Assembly: GCF_026151205.1 (NCBI RefSeq)
Contig: NC_087074.1
Coordinates: 18,739,240-18,799,239 of the forward strand
DNA length: 60,000 nt
Reading direction: 5' to 3'
Origin: Bolinopsis microptera
Taxonomy: Eukaryota > Ctenophora > Tentaculata > Lobata > Bolinopsidae
Shown here piece by piece: positions 32,231 to 43,300 of the stretch. The translations under genes and the position numbers were made by a program. The notes under the pieces are model-generated. The model was not told the DNA's origin. It saw only the letters and a list, made by a program, of their open reading frames with translations, and searched no databases. The first letter of the stretch is position 1. Every line of letters begins with the position of its first letter.

Positions 32231-34617
32231 AGAACATGACACTAGTCCCTTACTAGACAAATTCGATCTGGCTAGCTTTCATGATTTCTTTGCTTCCCTC
32301 TATAATAAACCAGACCAGGAACCAGATCTCACTCACCACAATCACAGACATTACCCTGAACCACCAGATCTGGACATCCTAAACAAGCCCATATCTGATT
32401 CTGAACTTACTTCCGCAATCAAAAAGCTCAAAAAGGGTAAAAGTTGCTCAAATGACTTGATCTCAAACGAGATGCTCCAGAGCCTAACTCCGCTTTGTTT
32501 CCAAGTCATCCTCAAAACATTCAACCACTCTCTGGTCTCAGGCTACTATCCATGGCATACCAGTATTATCACTCCTATCTATAAATCAGGCAACCCCTTC
32601 AGCCCAGACAATTACAGAGCAATAGCAGTTGGCAGTTGTATGGGTAAGCTGTTCTCTAGCATCTTACTTGAATGTCTGTTACACTTCAAAAAGCTCTACT
32701 GTCCTGACCCAAAGGAACAGCTTGGATTTTCGAAAGGTGCCCAAACTAACGATCACGTTTTCACCCTCAAGACAGTAATTGACAAATACACAAAAGCTAA
32801 AAAGGCTCGTCTTTATGCATGCTTTGTTGATCTAAGAAAGGCCTTTGACACTGTATGTAGGGACCTCCTTCTGCACAAAATTACATGCCTTGGAATAACC
32901 GGTAACTTCTTCAACTGCCTAAGTGATATGTACAAAAACTCTATTGCCCATATAAAAATTTCCAAACTCTTGTCGCCTAAAATTGATATTGGCAAAGGAA
33001 CGGAGCAAGGACACCCCCTATCGCCAGACCTCTTTAAAATCTACATTAATGACTTTTCATCTCTCCTGAAATCTGTTGGTGACTATCCAGTTCTTGCTGA
33101 CGTTCTGATATCACATCTGCTGTGGGCTGACGATCTTGTCCTTCTTGCTCTAAGTCCCGAGGCCTTGCAAGTCAATATCAACATTCTATTTGATTTCTGT
33201 AACTCCATGGGCCTTGAAGTAAATATTAAGAAAACTAAGATTGTAATATTCAGCCCTCCCAAACGAAAGCAGTCCTATGAAACATTCACATTGGGAGGTC
33301 AGCCCATCCAGCACACGGATAAATACTGCTATCTTGGCATAATATTCCACAGAAATGGATCGTTTACAGCAGCAAATACTGAGCTGAGGGCCAAGGCTCT
33401 CCGTGCTCTCTATGGCCTCAAAGGCAAAATAGTTAAGGATGCTCTCTCACACCGTGCCCTTAATATTCTATTTGACTCCTTAATAAAACCAATCCTGCTT
33501 TATGGCTGTCAAGTCTTATGCCCCCACTCAAAAACCATGAGATACCTTTCAAAAATAGATGACAAAGCCAACCCCCAGCATACCTTGAAGTACATTGCAC
33601 AAGACCACTATGAAAAATTCCACCTAAAGTTTATCAAGTGGTCTTTGTCTGTACATTCAAAAGCATCAAATATAGGTTGCTGGGGCGAAAGCGGGCGCCA
33701 CCCCCTATTCTTTGAAGCCTGCAAACTTGCAATAGATTACTATAGTCGCCTTGAAAACACTGAAAACGAACTACTCTGTGCTGCATTTCACGAACAAATC
33801 ATGTTGGGACTTCCTTGGTATACCAACATCTCAAAGCTTCTCACCAAATACAACGTCACCCCCTCATCTTCCTCAAAATCTAAGCTCTCCACACAAATCA
33901 GTCATAACATGAGGGAAGAATTCGTGAATACCTGGAAAGCTGCCAAGGCCTCCTCGCCAAAACTAGAATTCTATAACTTAATTAAACATGATTTCGAACC
34001 AGAGGCATATTTACGAATTATCAAAATACCTGATGTTCGAAAAAGTCTGACAAGGTTTCGTATCAGCTGCCACAACCTCTACATCGAAAGGGGCAGATAC
34101 GAAACCCCCCTTGTACCAAGAGAAGAACGTTGGTGCACCTACTGCTTTTTCAGCAAAGGGCTCAAGCCTATTGAGGACGAAAGTCACGTATTGATTGACT
34201 GTTTGCTATATTCCTCAGTTAGGGAAAAATTCAATTTCCATCCCCTAAACATTACTGACCTAGTCGGTTTGCTCTCCAACAAAACTCTAGATCCTACCAC
34301 ACTCACTGCCACAGCAAGAGCAATCCATTCAATTCTCTCTGTGAACGAAAATTATACAGCCTATTATAAGAGCCCAGATTTCCACTCAAATACTGGCAAG
34401 TGCATAATGCTATAGGACCTTAAAATAAGATTGAACCATACAAACTCGATTTATCTATTTTTCTAAAACTAGCATTATATAACATTTCTAAATTATCCCT
34501 ACACACTTGTAAATAATTAGAATTGTGTAACTTAAATTATTTCAGAATTACAACTATTGTGTACTCAATAAAGTAATTATCACTTTTGTATCCTTGTATC
34601 CTTGTATCCTTGTATCC
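32231..34617 (+). pseudogene. 5'-truncated RTE-like LINE, reverse transcriptase and C-terminal zinc-binding region
   Basis: The frame is open from 32232 to 34415, beyond the first possible start. RT motifs: FVDLRKAFD, GTEQGHPLSPDLF and LWADDLVLL. A C-terminal cluster (WCTYC, then ESHVLIDC) matches the Cys/His element of several RTE/RTEX-like LINEs. The endonuclease half is missing. The 3' UTR has AATAAA (34567-34572) and ends in four TTGTATCC units. No stop or frameshift in the remaining frame, so the insertion is young. Confidence 0.85.
34586..34617 (+). repeat. (TTGTATCC)4 LINE 3' terminal microsatellite
   Basis: Four tandem TTGTATCC units end the RTE-like LINE directly at the TAGG target duplication. 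Short tandem repeats rather than poly(A) are a usual 3' end of RTE-type LINEs. Confidence 0.88.
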
Positions 34618-34862
34618 TAGGCCTTTAAACATTTTTTATTCCATTTTGAAAATCTTGGACCTGGAAAAATCGTCAAAAAAAGAGGTCCAAGATTTTCCAA
34701 ATCGAATAAAAAATGTTTAAAGGCCTATCTCGAAATTCTAAAAAGAGTGAAATCTTCTAAATGGTCCTTAGAACATATCCTGAAAGTTTCAAAGTGATTG
34801 CTCAAAAAATGTAGGAGAAGATAGATTTTTAGACTCGATTTTCAGGGCGCGCGATTGAAAAT

Positions 34863-35534
34863 TGCTCGCGCAATACAATTACACATGAGCGCTGACCGTT
34901 GACCAGCAATAATTTCGTCTAGGAACAATATTTTTCCATGGGACCAAAAGTAGCAGATAGATATCACTCCCCTCTATTTACTATAAAATCAATTTCGAGA
35001 GAAATTTCATAAAGACCCCCCCCCCTGCCCCCTTAACAACTATGATTGGAATTAATTGTCGAGAATTCAGCTAGTAATTAGCCACGTAACTAATTACTTA
35101 ATTAACCAATACTTAAATTAATAAAATGGTGGCCTGGTGCCCCCATTTATGGCCTGCTTGCTCCCAACTGTATCTAGAACTTTTGTGATGTGAATTTATG
35201 GAATTTCATTTTTAGTTGACCATTTTATAAGTTACAGAGGGTTTTATTTTCTACCCTGGTTTTAAAAAATTTCATACCGTTTTTATTTAGTAATTTATTG
35301 ACAGAAGTTTACTTTTAGGTGTTTAACCTTATAGTTAGACAATTACCATTGCTGAATTTATTTGTATATGTTGTTCGAATAATTTTTTTATTCCATACAT
35401 TTGCATTCAATAGGAGCTTCTGGGACTACCATGATATAACCAAGTATTGCACTTAAATTCATATAATAGTAAGTAAATGTCATTCAATTTCATATTAAAA
35501 TTGTCTTTTCTTGTAGTAAGAAACATTGCAGATA
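34863..35534. other. Gene-free stretch before the methyltransferase gene
   Basis: It has a C-run (35017-35028) and AT-rich sequence. TTTTCTTGTAG (35508-35518) and CATTGCAG (35524-35531) could be splice acceptors of a 5'-UTR intron just before the start codon at 35535. No promoter element is recognisable. Confidence 0.5.
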
Positions 35535-36605
35535 ATGAAAGGGAGGTTTGTTTCTGCATTAGGAGCACGGTTAATAAATCAACAGAAGGCTCCTTGCTTG
35601 ATTCTTGATGGAGGTATGGGGACTTCAATGAATAACTTGGGTTTGAATGAGTATGATTCTTGGAGTGCACCGCGCAGGTTGAATGAAGTGTATATTCGTG
35701 ACAGTGTAAAGAAAGTACACACAATGTTTTTAGAAAGTGGAGTTGATATTCTTACAACGAATACATATGATTCAGAATTGGATGGCGGTAGTCAAAATTA
35801 CATGAAAAGTCAGTGGGTCCTTGAAAATATAAATGTAGCTAAAGAAGCTATTGATGAGTTTATGGCAAGGACATCGAAAAGTGTTGATTTTCCCAGACCA
35901 CTATTGGCCATGTCTGTTGGTACTGTTGCTACAACAATCAACTTTAGAGCTGAAAATTCAAACAGAGAACATGATGATGGCGCTGATTGTTTAAGGGTTG
36001 AAGGTTATGGCTTTGAAGCTTCATATATCCAATCTTACTTTAATGCCAGGTTGGCTGATGATATTTTGCATCATGGTGCTGTGTGCGGTGTCGCTGTTTT
36101 GGCCTTTGAAACTGTGGGTGATTTGTTAGAAGTACAAGTTATTTGTGATGTTCTGAAAGCTAAGGCTGATCTGCTAACTGAAACTGCAATGTCTACATGG
36201 GTTACATTGACTTGTCTCGATGAAGAAACAGTGGATACAGGTGGCAGTGTGACGTCTTGTATTGAGCTGCTGGCTAAGTGTCCTCAGGTAACTGGTGTTG
36301 GTATTAACTGCTCCCAGCCTCATCTCGTTACACCTATCATTGGGAAAATAAAACAAATACTTAAAGAATGCAATGCAGAAGATAAGCTTATTGTTGTTTA
36401 TCCAAACAGTGGTGAAACTTACCTCAACAGAGAATTGAAAGATGGTGAAACAGATCATTGGAAAACAAATTTGGCATTTAAGAATTGGAAATTTGCTGAT
36501 GCTGCCATGGAGTGGATCGATAATGGTGCACACATAGTAGGGGGCTGCTGCAGAATAACTGCTGAGAACATTGCTGAACTAGTACAGAAAGTAGGCAAAC
36601 TTTAG
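35535..36605 (+). CDS. Homocysteine S-methyltransferase (single coding exon)
   Basis: The 356-residue product matches the Hcy-binding/betaine-homocysteine methyltransferase fold, which moves a methyl group from S-methylmethionine, AdoMet or betaine to homocysteine to make methionine. ILDGGMGT at 23-30 is the N-terminal substrate motif, and the zinc ligands are present: C259 (GINC) and the C338-C339 pair in GGCCRIT. Length suits a full-length enzyme, cytosolic with no signal peptide. I chose ATG 35535 because the upstream in-frame TTG follows an acceptor-like CAG. It has no coding intron, unlike its many-exon neighbours, which could reflect an old retrocopy, transfer or an intron-poor gene. 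No poly(A) tract or flanking duplication was seen. Methyl donor cannot be told from sequence. Confidence 0.93.
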   Translation: MKGRFVSALGARLINQQKAPCLILDGGMGTSMNNLGLNEYDSWSAPRRLNEVYIRDSVKKVHTMFLESGVDILTTNTYDSELDGGSQNYMKSQWVLENINVAKEAIDEFMARTSKSVDFPRPLLAMSVGTVATTINFRAENSNREHDDGADCLRVEGYGFEASYIQSYFNARLADDILHHGAVCGVAVLAFETVGDLLEVQVICDVLKAKADLLTETAMSTWVTLTCLDEETVDTGGSVTSCIELLAKCPQVTGVGINCSQPHLVTPIIGKIKQILKECNAEDKLIVVYPNSGETYLNRELKDGETDHWKTNLAFKNWKFADAAMEWIDNGAHIVGGCCRITAENIAELVQKVGKL

Positions 36606-37387
36606 CTGCTGAGAACATGTAAATAAGTGAATGAAGTCTAATTTTATGCAGCACTTTATCAGTAAATATGTGAATACAATTTTTTTAAATGTATGATTCA
36701 TTTCATTTTACTTTTCACATGGGTTAGTGTATTTCTGTGGTCACACAGCATTTTCAGTCTTCAGATTATCACAGAAGGTATCTTGAGTGCAGTAGTGCAT
36801 TGCATTTTATATTTTAGGTATGATTAGCATTAAATTATGATATTAGGCCAGTGAGATATGATGCATTTGATTGATAGTTCTTCTTTGTATTACATCAGTA
36901 GAAATAACCTTAACCTGGTTACCTTGTTGCACAGAGCAATTCTACCTGCACATTCACATTTTTCAATGAGATCATAACTTAGAGACTTTTTATTGAATTG
37001 TCAATGGGGTTTTTAGTCATATTTTTACCATCATAATTTGTTAATTGCCTTATATAGTAAAATCCTGATTTACCGTACCCCAATTTACTGTACCTCTTCC
37101 CTTCCCCAAAACGTTTGGAAATTTAACATTTCTAGTTGCATATCATATATGATTCTTAGAACAGTTGAAGTTATTTAGAGTACAACTTGTGCTTTTTATT
37201 TGTTTTTATTTTTAATATTCGGTTAAAATTGTTTAACAATAATTTTGAATATAATGTATTTTGAAATAGCAATTACAAAGATTATCCCTTAGAAAAATGA
37301 AAAGTAAGCCATCAAGATAAATGGTAATTCAGGGCATGTAATCATTGTGTAGCTTGACGATGAGGCTTTATCTTCTCTTAAAGAAAC
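36606..37387. other. Gene-free stretch between methyltransferase and intersectin-like gene
   Basis: AT-rich. No convincing exon. The earliest part of the first EH domain of the next gene (the usual W-x-I helix) should be upstream of 37388, but I could not find it here. Confidence 0.5.
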
Positions 37388-40300
37388 ATGCAGAATCAAC
37401 AACAAGTGGCACAACTGTTTAACTCCCTCGGGCCAGTCAATGGAAAACTTAGTGGTACGTTGTAAGATTGATCCTCCTTCTCTTCCTTTGTACATCAAGT
37501 CATATTTGAAAAGTCCCATTTAAATATTTAAAGTTATAATTTTTGTTGTATTAATGAACATCACTCAATCTTAATTAGATATTATTCATTATTTTAATTT
37601 CCATCCACAGGAAAAGCTGCACATGCTTTTCTGCTGACATCAAATCTTCCTACCCACTCTTTAAAAGATATATGGTAAATATTAACTGAAGTTTTACTGC
37701 TGTACCTCTTATTTTGCTATGATGTATAGGAATCAAATATTCTCCAAAAACTATTCAATATTTGATAACCTTTCAAATTAATTAGTTTCCTTACATTTAA
37801 TATCATATTAAGGTATCTGAATATAAATACATATTAAACAAAACCAACTCTCTAGGACTAGATCTGACAGAGACAGGGATGGTTTCCTCACCCTCGAGGA
37901 ATTCTCAACAGCGCTCAGTCTCATTAAAAACTTCAAGAGGGGCCTTAACTCTGCTGCAGCTAACAGTATGCACGCCATACCGATGGCTAATTCTCCCCAG
38001 CAATGGTCCACAGCCTCCTTAAGCAAGACTAAACTCTCAGCCGCTGCCGCTAACTGGTCCTCCTTCTCCTCCGACCAAGGTATTGGCATTTAGTTGTAAA
38101 TTAATATAGTGTTGGCTGGCAAGGGCTTAATTTGGCTCTATCTGTTTGGCGAAACAGCGATTCTTTAAACGGATAAATCATGTTATTACTTGAAATGAGT
38201 AACATGATAGTTGAATTGTCAATTGACAATATATTGATAATATCAAGACAATTTGCATACAATACAAACTATTCAAAAATTAACTTGATCATAATATACT
38301 CTGAAACTTATAATAAAAGTTTGTTTGTTTGCAGGCAGGAACATGTCCCCTATGAAAGCTGGAGCAAGCAGCTTATCCTCTGTACCTGCCTCGATAAGCT
38401 CGGAGGTGTGGGTAGTTGATCTGAACTCCAAGAAACGGTACCTTTCTCTTTTTAACAGACTGGACAACCGCAGAACGGGATCTGTAGTAGGTGAGTTCCT
38501 GTGGCATGGTCACTGTGTGTTCATTGTTTTCACGTCCTAGGGGAGGTGTTTAATAGGTATCTAGAAGATAGAGCGGTTTATGTAAGAGGACAATTGATAC
38601 TTTGGTGTGGTTTTCGTATCACTTATAATGACAGTACTGCTTGAGTTTCAGTGTTCATATTACCAGATTTACTATCAGTATCATGAAATATTACTCTCGG
38701 TTTCACTTTAAATTACGTTCGGTTTCATTATCAGGATCTTTGGTAAGAGGAGAGTTCATGCAAACAGGGCTGTCTGCTCCAATACTCAGTCAGATCTGGA
38801 ACTTGTCAGATATTACCAATACGGGGTCCCTCTCGGCGGACGAGTTCTGTCTTGCCATGTACCTGGTTAGTTTGTCAATCCTGTTATTTTAACTTCGTGG
38901 TGATTAATACCACTTTATACACACTTATACACTTATACACACTTTATACCACTTTATACACAGTTAATACGAGGATTAGTTAGCTACTAGGCTTCTAGAC
39001 TGTTAAGTTGTTAGCTATAACTTAACCTTCAAATTGCGATGAACCGAAATACAAGCTCGGAAGATAGCGAAGTAAAAACCAGTGATCATTTGTGTAGGTT
39101 GAGAGCGCACAGAGAGGAAGGATCCACCTCCGTCTCTTACTCCAGCCCTGGTTCCTCCACAATACCGTCACTATCTCCTTAAAGACCAGACAGCTTCTCC
39201 CCCTAAACCTGACTCCATCTTTACCAAAGGTATGTTATATTATAATATGCTACTAGTGATTACTGCGCGGTGAAGTCGAAATTTTATCGAATGTAGATTA
39301 GTGTAATTGTATTAAAAGTAATTTAAAAACCAAATTTCGAGCTTTTTATACTGCAGTAATTTGAGCTGGGACCTTTAAAATCATTACATCATGTGCGATG
39401 TGTCAGCAGTTTAAACTTCTCATCTGAAAGTATAAGAGTAACTCATTCTTGTCATGTTTATCACAGCTTCGCTCGAGAAAAAGAAGCAGGAAAACTTCAA
39501 CAAGGGTGAAGCAGAATTGGAGAGAAGACGACTCGAAATCAAAGAGCGGGAAAGGAAAGAGATCGTAAGTAAACTTTGTATTTCGAATTATCCACTATCG
39601 AAGTGATCGAACATGTTCCATTACGATAATTGGAGACGCCTGATTTCTTACAAATGTGAAATTAACCTACCAACCACATTGAAACCAGCCACCAATGTCT
39701 CAGATTCATGTGTCTCGTGTAACGTTGTGTCACGTGTAACGTTGTGTCACGTGTAACATTGTGTCACGTGTAACGTTGTGTCACGTGTAACGTTGTGTCA
39801 CGTACTCACTTTTTCTGTAAACTCAGGAAGACAAGGAAGCGATGGTAGCAGCTGCTCAGGAACTAGATAGACAGAAAGCAGAGCTACAAGCCCGGAGACA
39901 GCTCGAGTTTCAGAAACAGAAGACAAAGAGTCTGGAAGTGGCTGCTCAGAGGAGACAACAGGAGGAAGAGGTAATATCTGGGGTAATATCTGGGGTAATG
40001 TCTGGGGTGAAATCTGGGGTGAAATCTGGGGTGAAGGTAATATCTGGGGAAATATCTGGGGTAGAGATAATATCTGGGGTAATATCTGGGGTAGAGGTAA
40101 TATCTGGGGTAATATCTGGGGTAGAGGTAATATCTGGGGTGAAGGTAATATCTGGGGTAATATCTGGGGTAGAGATAATATCTGGGGTAATATCTGGGGT
40201 AGAGATAATATCTGGGGTAATATCTGGGGTAGAGGTAATATCTGGGGTAATATCTGGGGTAATATCTGGGGTAGAGGTAATATCTGGGGTAATATCTGGG

Positions 40301-43300
40301 GTAGAGGTAATATCTGGGGTAATATCTGGGGTAATATCTGGGGTAGAGGTAATATATGGGGTAATATCTGGGGCAATATTTGGGTTAATATATGGGGTAT
40401 TTTTTTCATACCATTTAAGCATTTGAACCAGTCAAAAAAGTTGAAGTTGTATATCTTTTACGGTTTTTGCGGAAAGTCGTGTTAAAGTTGATGCCGTGGT
40501 GTCAGTAAAATGGTACGGATATAGGGCACTGAGGATTGGTATTGTTTTCTACATAATATCATGAAACGGATCGTTTGCCCGCCAATTTGAGTGTTTCTCT
40601 TTGTTTGTGATACAATATATAATATATATATTATATATATAATATCGTCTCGCTTTATATTAATTAAGATGCTTTATACACAGATGACGAATAATATGAC
40701 TTGATTTTAAATACGAATGTTGTGTAAGCTTCTTTTTAGTTCTGCTAGGAATGTAGATAATCTAGATTAAGACTGTTTAGCTACAATTATAAAATTAAAT
40801 GAATCTCCCCTGGGAGATGGGATTATTTACTCAACCTAACATTGTATGTACTATGTATGTAATTATCTATATTAAATGGCTCAAGCCGAAATGTGATCTT
40901 TACTGTAAGATTTGTAAATGTACGCGTTATAAAGTTATAATATAATAATGCCTTCGGCTCTTCGGGCTCCGCTTGATAATTCCCGACAGCTTGCTGGAGG
41001 GAATTTGCGGCCCGAAGAACCGGAGGTATTATGTATTATAATATTTTCCGGTTCCGAATTGGAAGGAGTGTAATCCGATACGTGCGCATGATACAATATA
41101 GTGTCTAATATATAGAACGCCAGTGTTATTTGTTTTACAACTTGCCGCCAGCCAGTCTGAGGTCTATGCTGATAATACCTTGGCTTCCCTTGCGGGATAT
41201 ATCGGCAAATTATCAGCTCTCAGTGTCCGAGACTTTTAGTGGATATAATTCCCGGAAGGTATTATAAGAATTTATAAGAGGCATACAGCATTACGGTACT
41301 GCCACGTTGACTACCACTAAAAGTAAACTGCCTTATTTACAAATCTCAACACACGGCTGCAATTGGGCAATAACCGAGGCCACATCACCGGACATGGATA
41401 ACATGACGTCACAATATTATATTATGACGTCACAAAATAACGTCACAACTTCAGGTACAACAGACCCTGTACCGTAACAAGATGGAGACCTGGGCTGAGT
41501 CACGAAAACAGCAGCTAGAAGGGCAGTTATCAAGACTTAGGGAACTAACCACAGGACTTAGGACCAGGAAGTTTCTACTTGACAAGGAGTTGTCTGATAT
41601 GGTGAGATAAATTTATATCTTGATTTGAAATTTAGTAATCCCTTACTTTCTAATGTCTTGTTTAATTTTTTTTCTGTTATTTTAGAATACTGATTTTTGA
41701 AAGTAAATGTGTAATACTGATTGCTGAAGATTACTTAAATCATAAATGTGTAATTATCTATATATTACAAAACGGCATATTGTGTAGGTTTCAATTTAAA
41801 CTGCCATCAATCATTGAATAACAGCTGTGCAAATACATGAAATACATTGTTTACGAGCGCTAACTCGTTATGTGCATTGTGCCCCCCCCCCCCCCCCCCC
41901 TATAGCTATGAGCAGTGTTCATCAGACACTGCAGGAATGTGTTAAGTTGTCGACTATTATAATAGAAGGGTTTGATTACTGAGCAGAGGCTCACGTTACC
42001 AAAATAGATCATTTCAAACAGTAAATTCTTAAATTACTCGGCTGTTACCACCATCATGTAGGTCGGTGATACTTGATCCGTTTAAAATTTCAAACGAGTG
42101 TTCACTGTTCATTAAACACTGGTAATTAAAGACTGGTAATTTTATTAGCTAAATTTCACGAAGAACTTTTCCTAGTCCCTAACATAAACACTCAAGTCTC
42201 AAGGGGCCGGGAAAGGAAAATAAGGAAATGTGACAATTTGTATTATGGTCACCTTTAATTTGCTCCTTCATGTTCGACATACCTTTAACTTTGAGTTTTA
42301 GACTTGGATTTATATTATGAACTCCGGTTGTTAAGTCTCAGACTATTTACTTTAGGTAGAGGCATGTTCGATTGCTGATAAGAAATAAGATTTATTCTGA
42401 ATAACAAATAAAAATGAATAGAAATTATGGCCTGGAGGTTGTATTTATCAGTTCTATTCCGTAGATTTTATTGTATTATATCCGACTCCGTATTGAATAG
42501 CTGTAGTCAATTTCTTTACATAATGTATACTGTTTAATGTATATAATGCGTGTAGATTATAGCGTAAAGGCTTGTAGAATGAATTGCAAGCCTACGAAAT
42601 GCTCAATACACAACATTATATACATTACATACTTTACACAACATTATATTATACTATACATTATACATACTAGTGTAACCTGTGCCTACGGCCGGGACTT
42701 GACTATCGCAGTTGAAATTCAAAAGTATAAACCCGCCTATTATATTCTTATATTCGAAAACACGCATTACATTTTCGTATTCGTATTTAAAACGGTGCGA
42801 AAGTATGAACTCGCTCTGTCCAAACACACCGCAATTTAATTCTGAGCGCCCCTCACGTATCTTATAGTAATACTTTGACATACGTTGTATACCTCTTTTC
42901 GCGCGCGAAGCAAGTAATACTTGGACAATCTTGAGGTCCCCTGCCAAATTACCTAATTATATAGCAAATCTGTTATGAGGGGAGAGAGAGAGCGAGAGAG
43001 GGAGAGTACTGAGACACTTTATAGTATCACATTTGGGTCACAAAATGATCAATTAAACCACTTACCACCGACCAATTTGAAAAACCTTATTCATTTGGCT
43101 TCGTCAGAGTTTTGTTGGGACTATACCGGGAAAAACCAGTCCCATATCTCTTACCGTTTTCTTGATTCAGCCGTTCGGAAATTACACGCGAACACACACA
43201 TCTTGAGATTATTAGTATAGATATTATAAAAAATACATTATAACACAGTTATAATCTGTAGGGGGGGGGGGGGTCCAAGGGGAACTTTGGGGAACTTTGG

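Larger units (their letters stand above)
30582..34862. mobile_element. Foldback element split by a double LINE insertion
   Basis: Arms: 30582-30720 plus 34621-~34662 on the left, ~34683-34862 on the right, nearly perfectly inverted (~180 bp each; outer tip ATTTTCAATCGCGCGCCCT). The loop is about 20 bp. The left arm is interrupted at TAGG, which occurs on both sides of the insert (30717-30720, 34618-34621). Without the insert the element would be about 385 bp. It has no coding capacity. Confidence 0.8.

Noticed and set aside
37289-37519. 76-codon minus-strand frame
   Set aside because: It overlaps the plus-strand first EH exon, which has a recognisable EH sequence and a phase-correct donor.
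40417-40520. Conserved ~100-bp block as a tRNA-derived or known RNA gene
   Set aside because: No A/B box or cloverleaf could be drawn; it is better described as a dispersed repeat.
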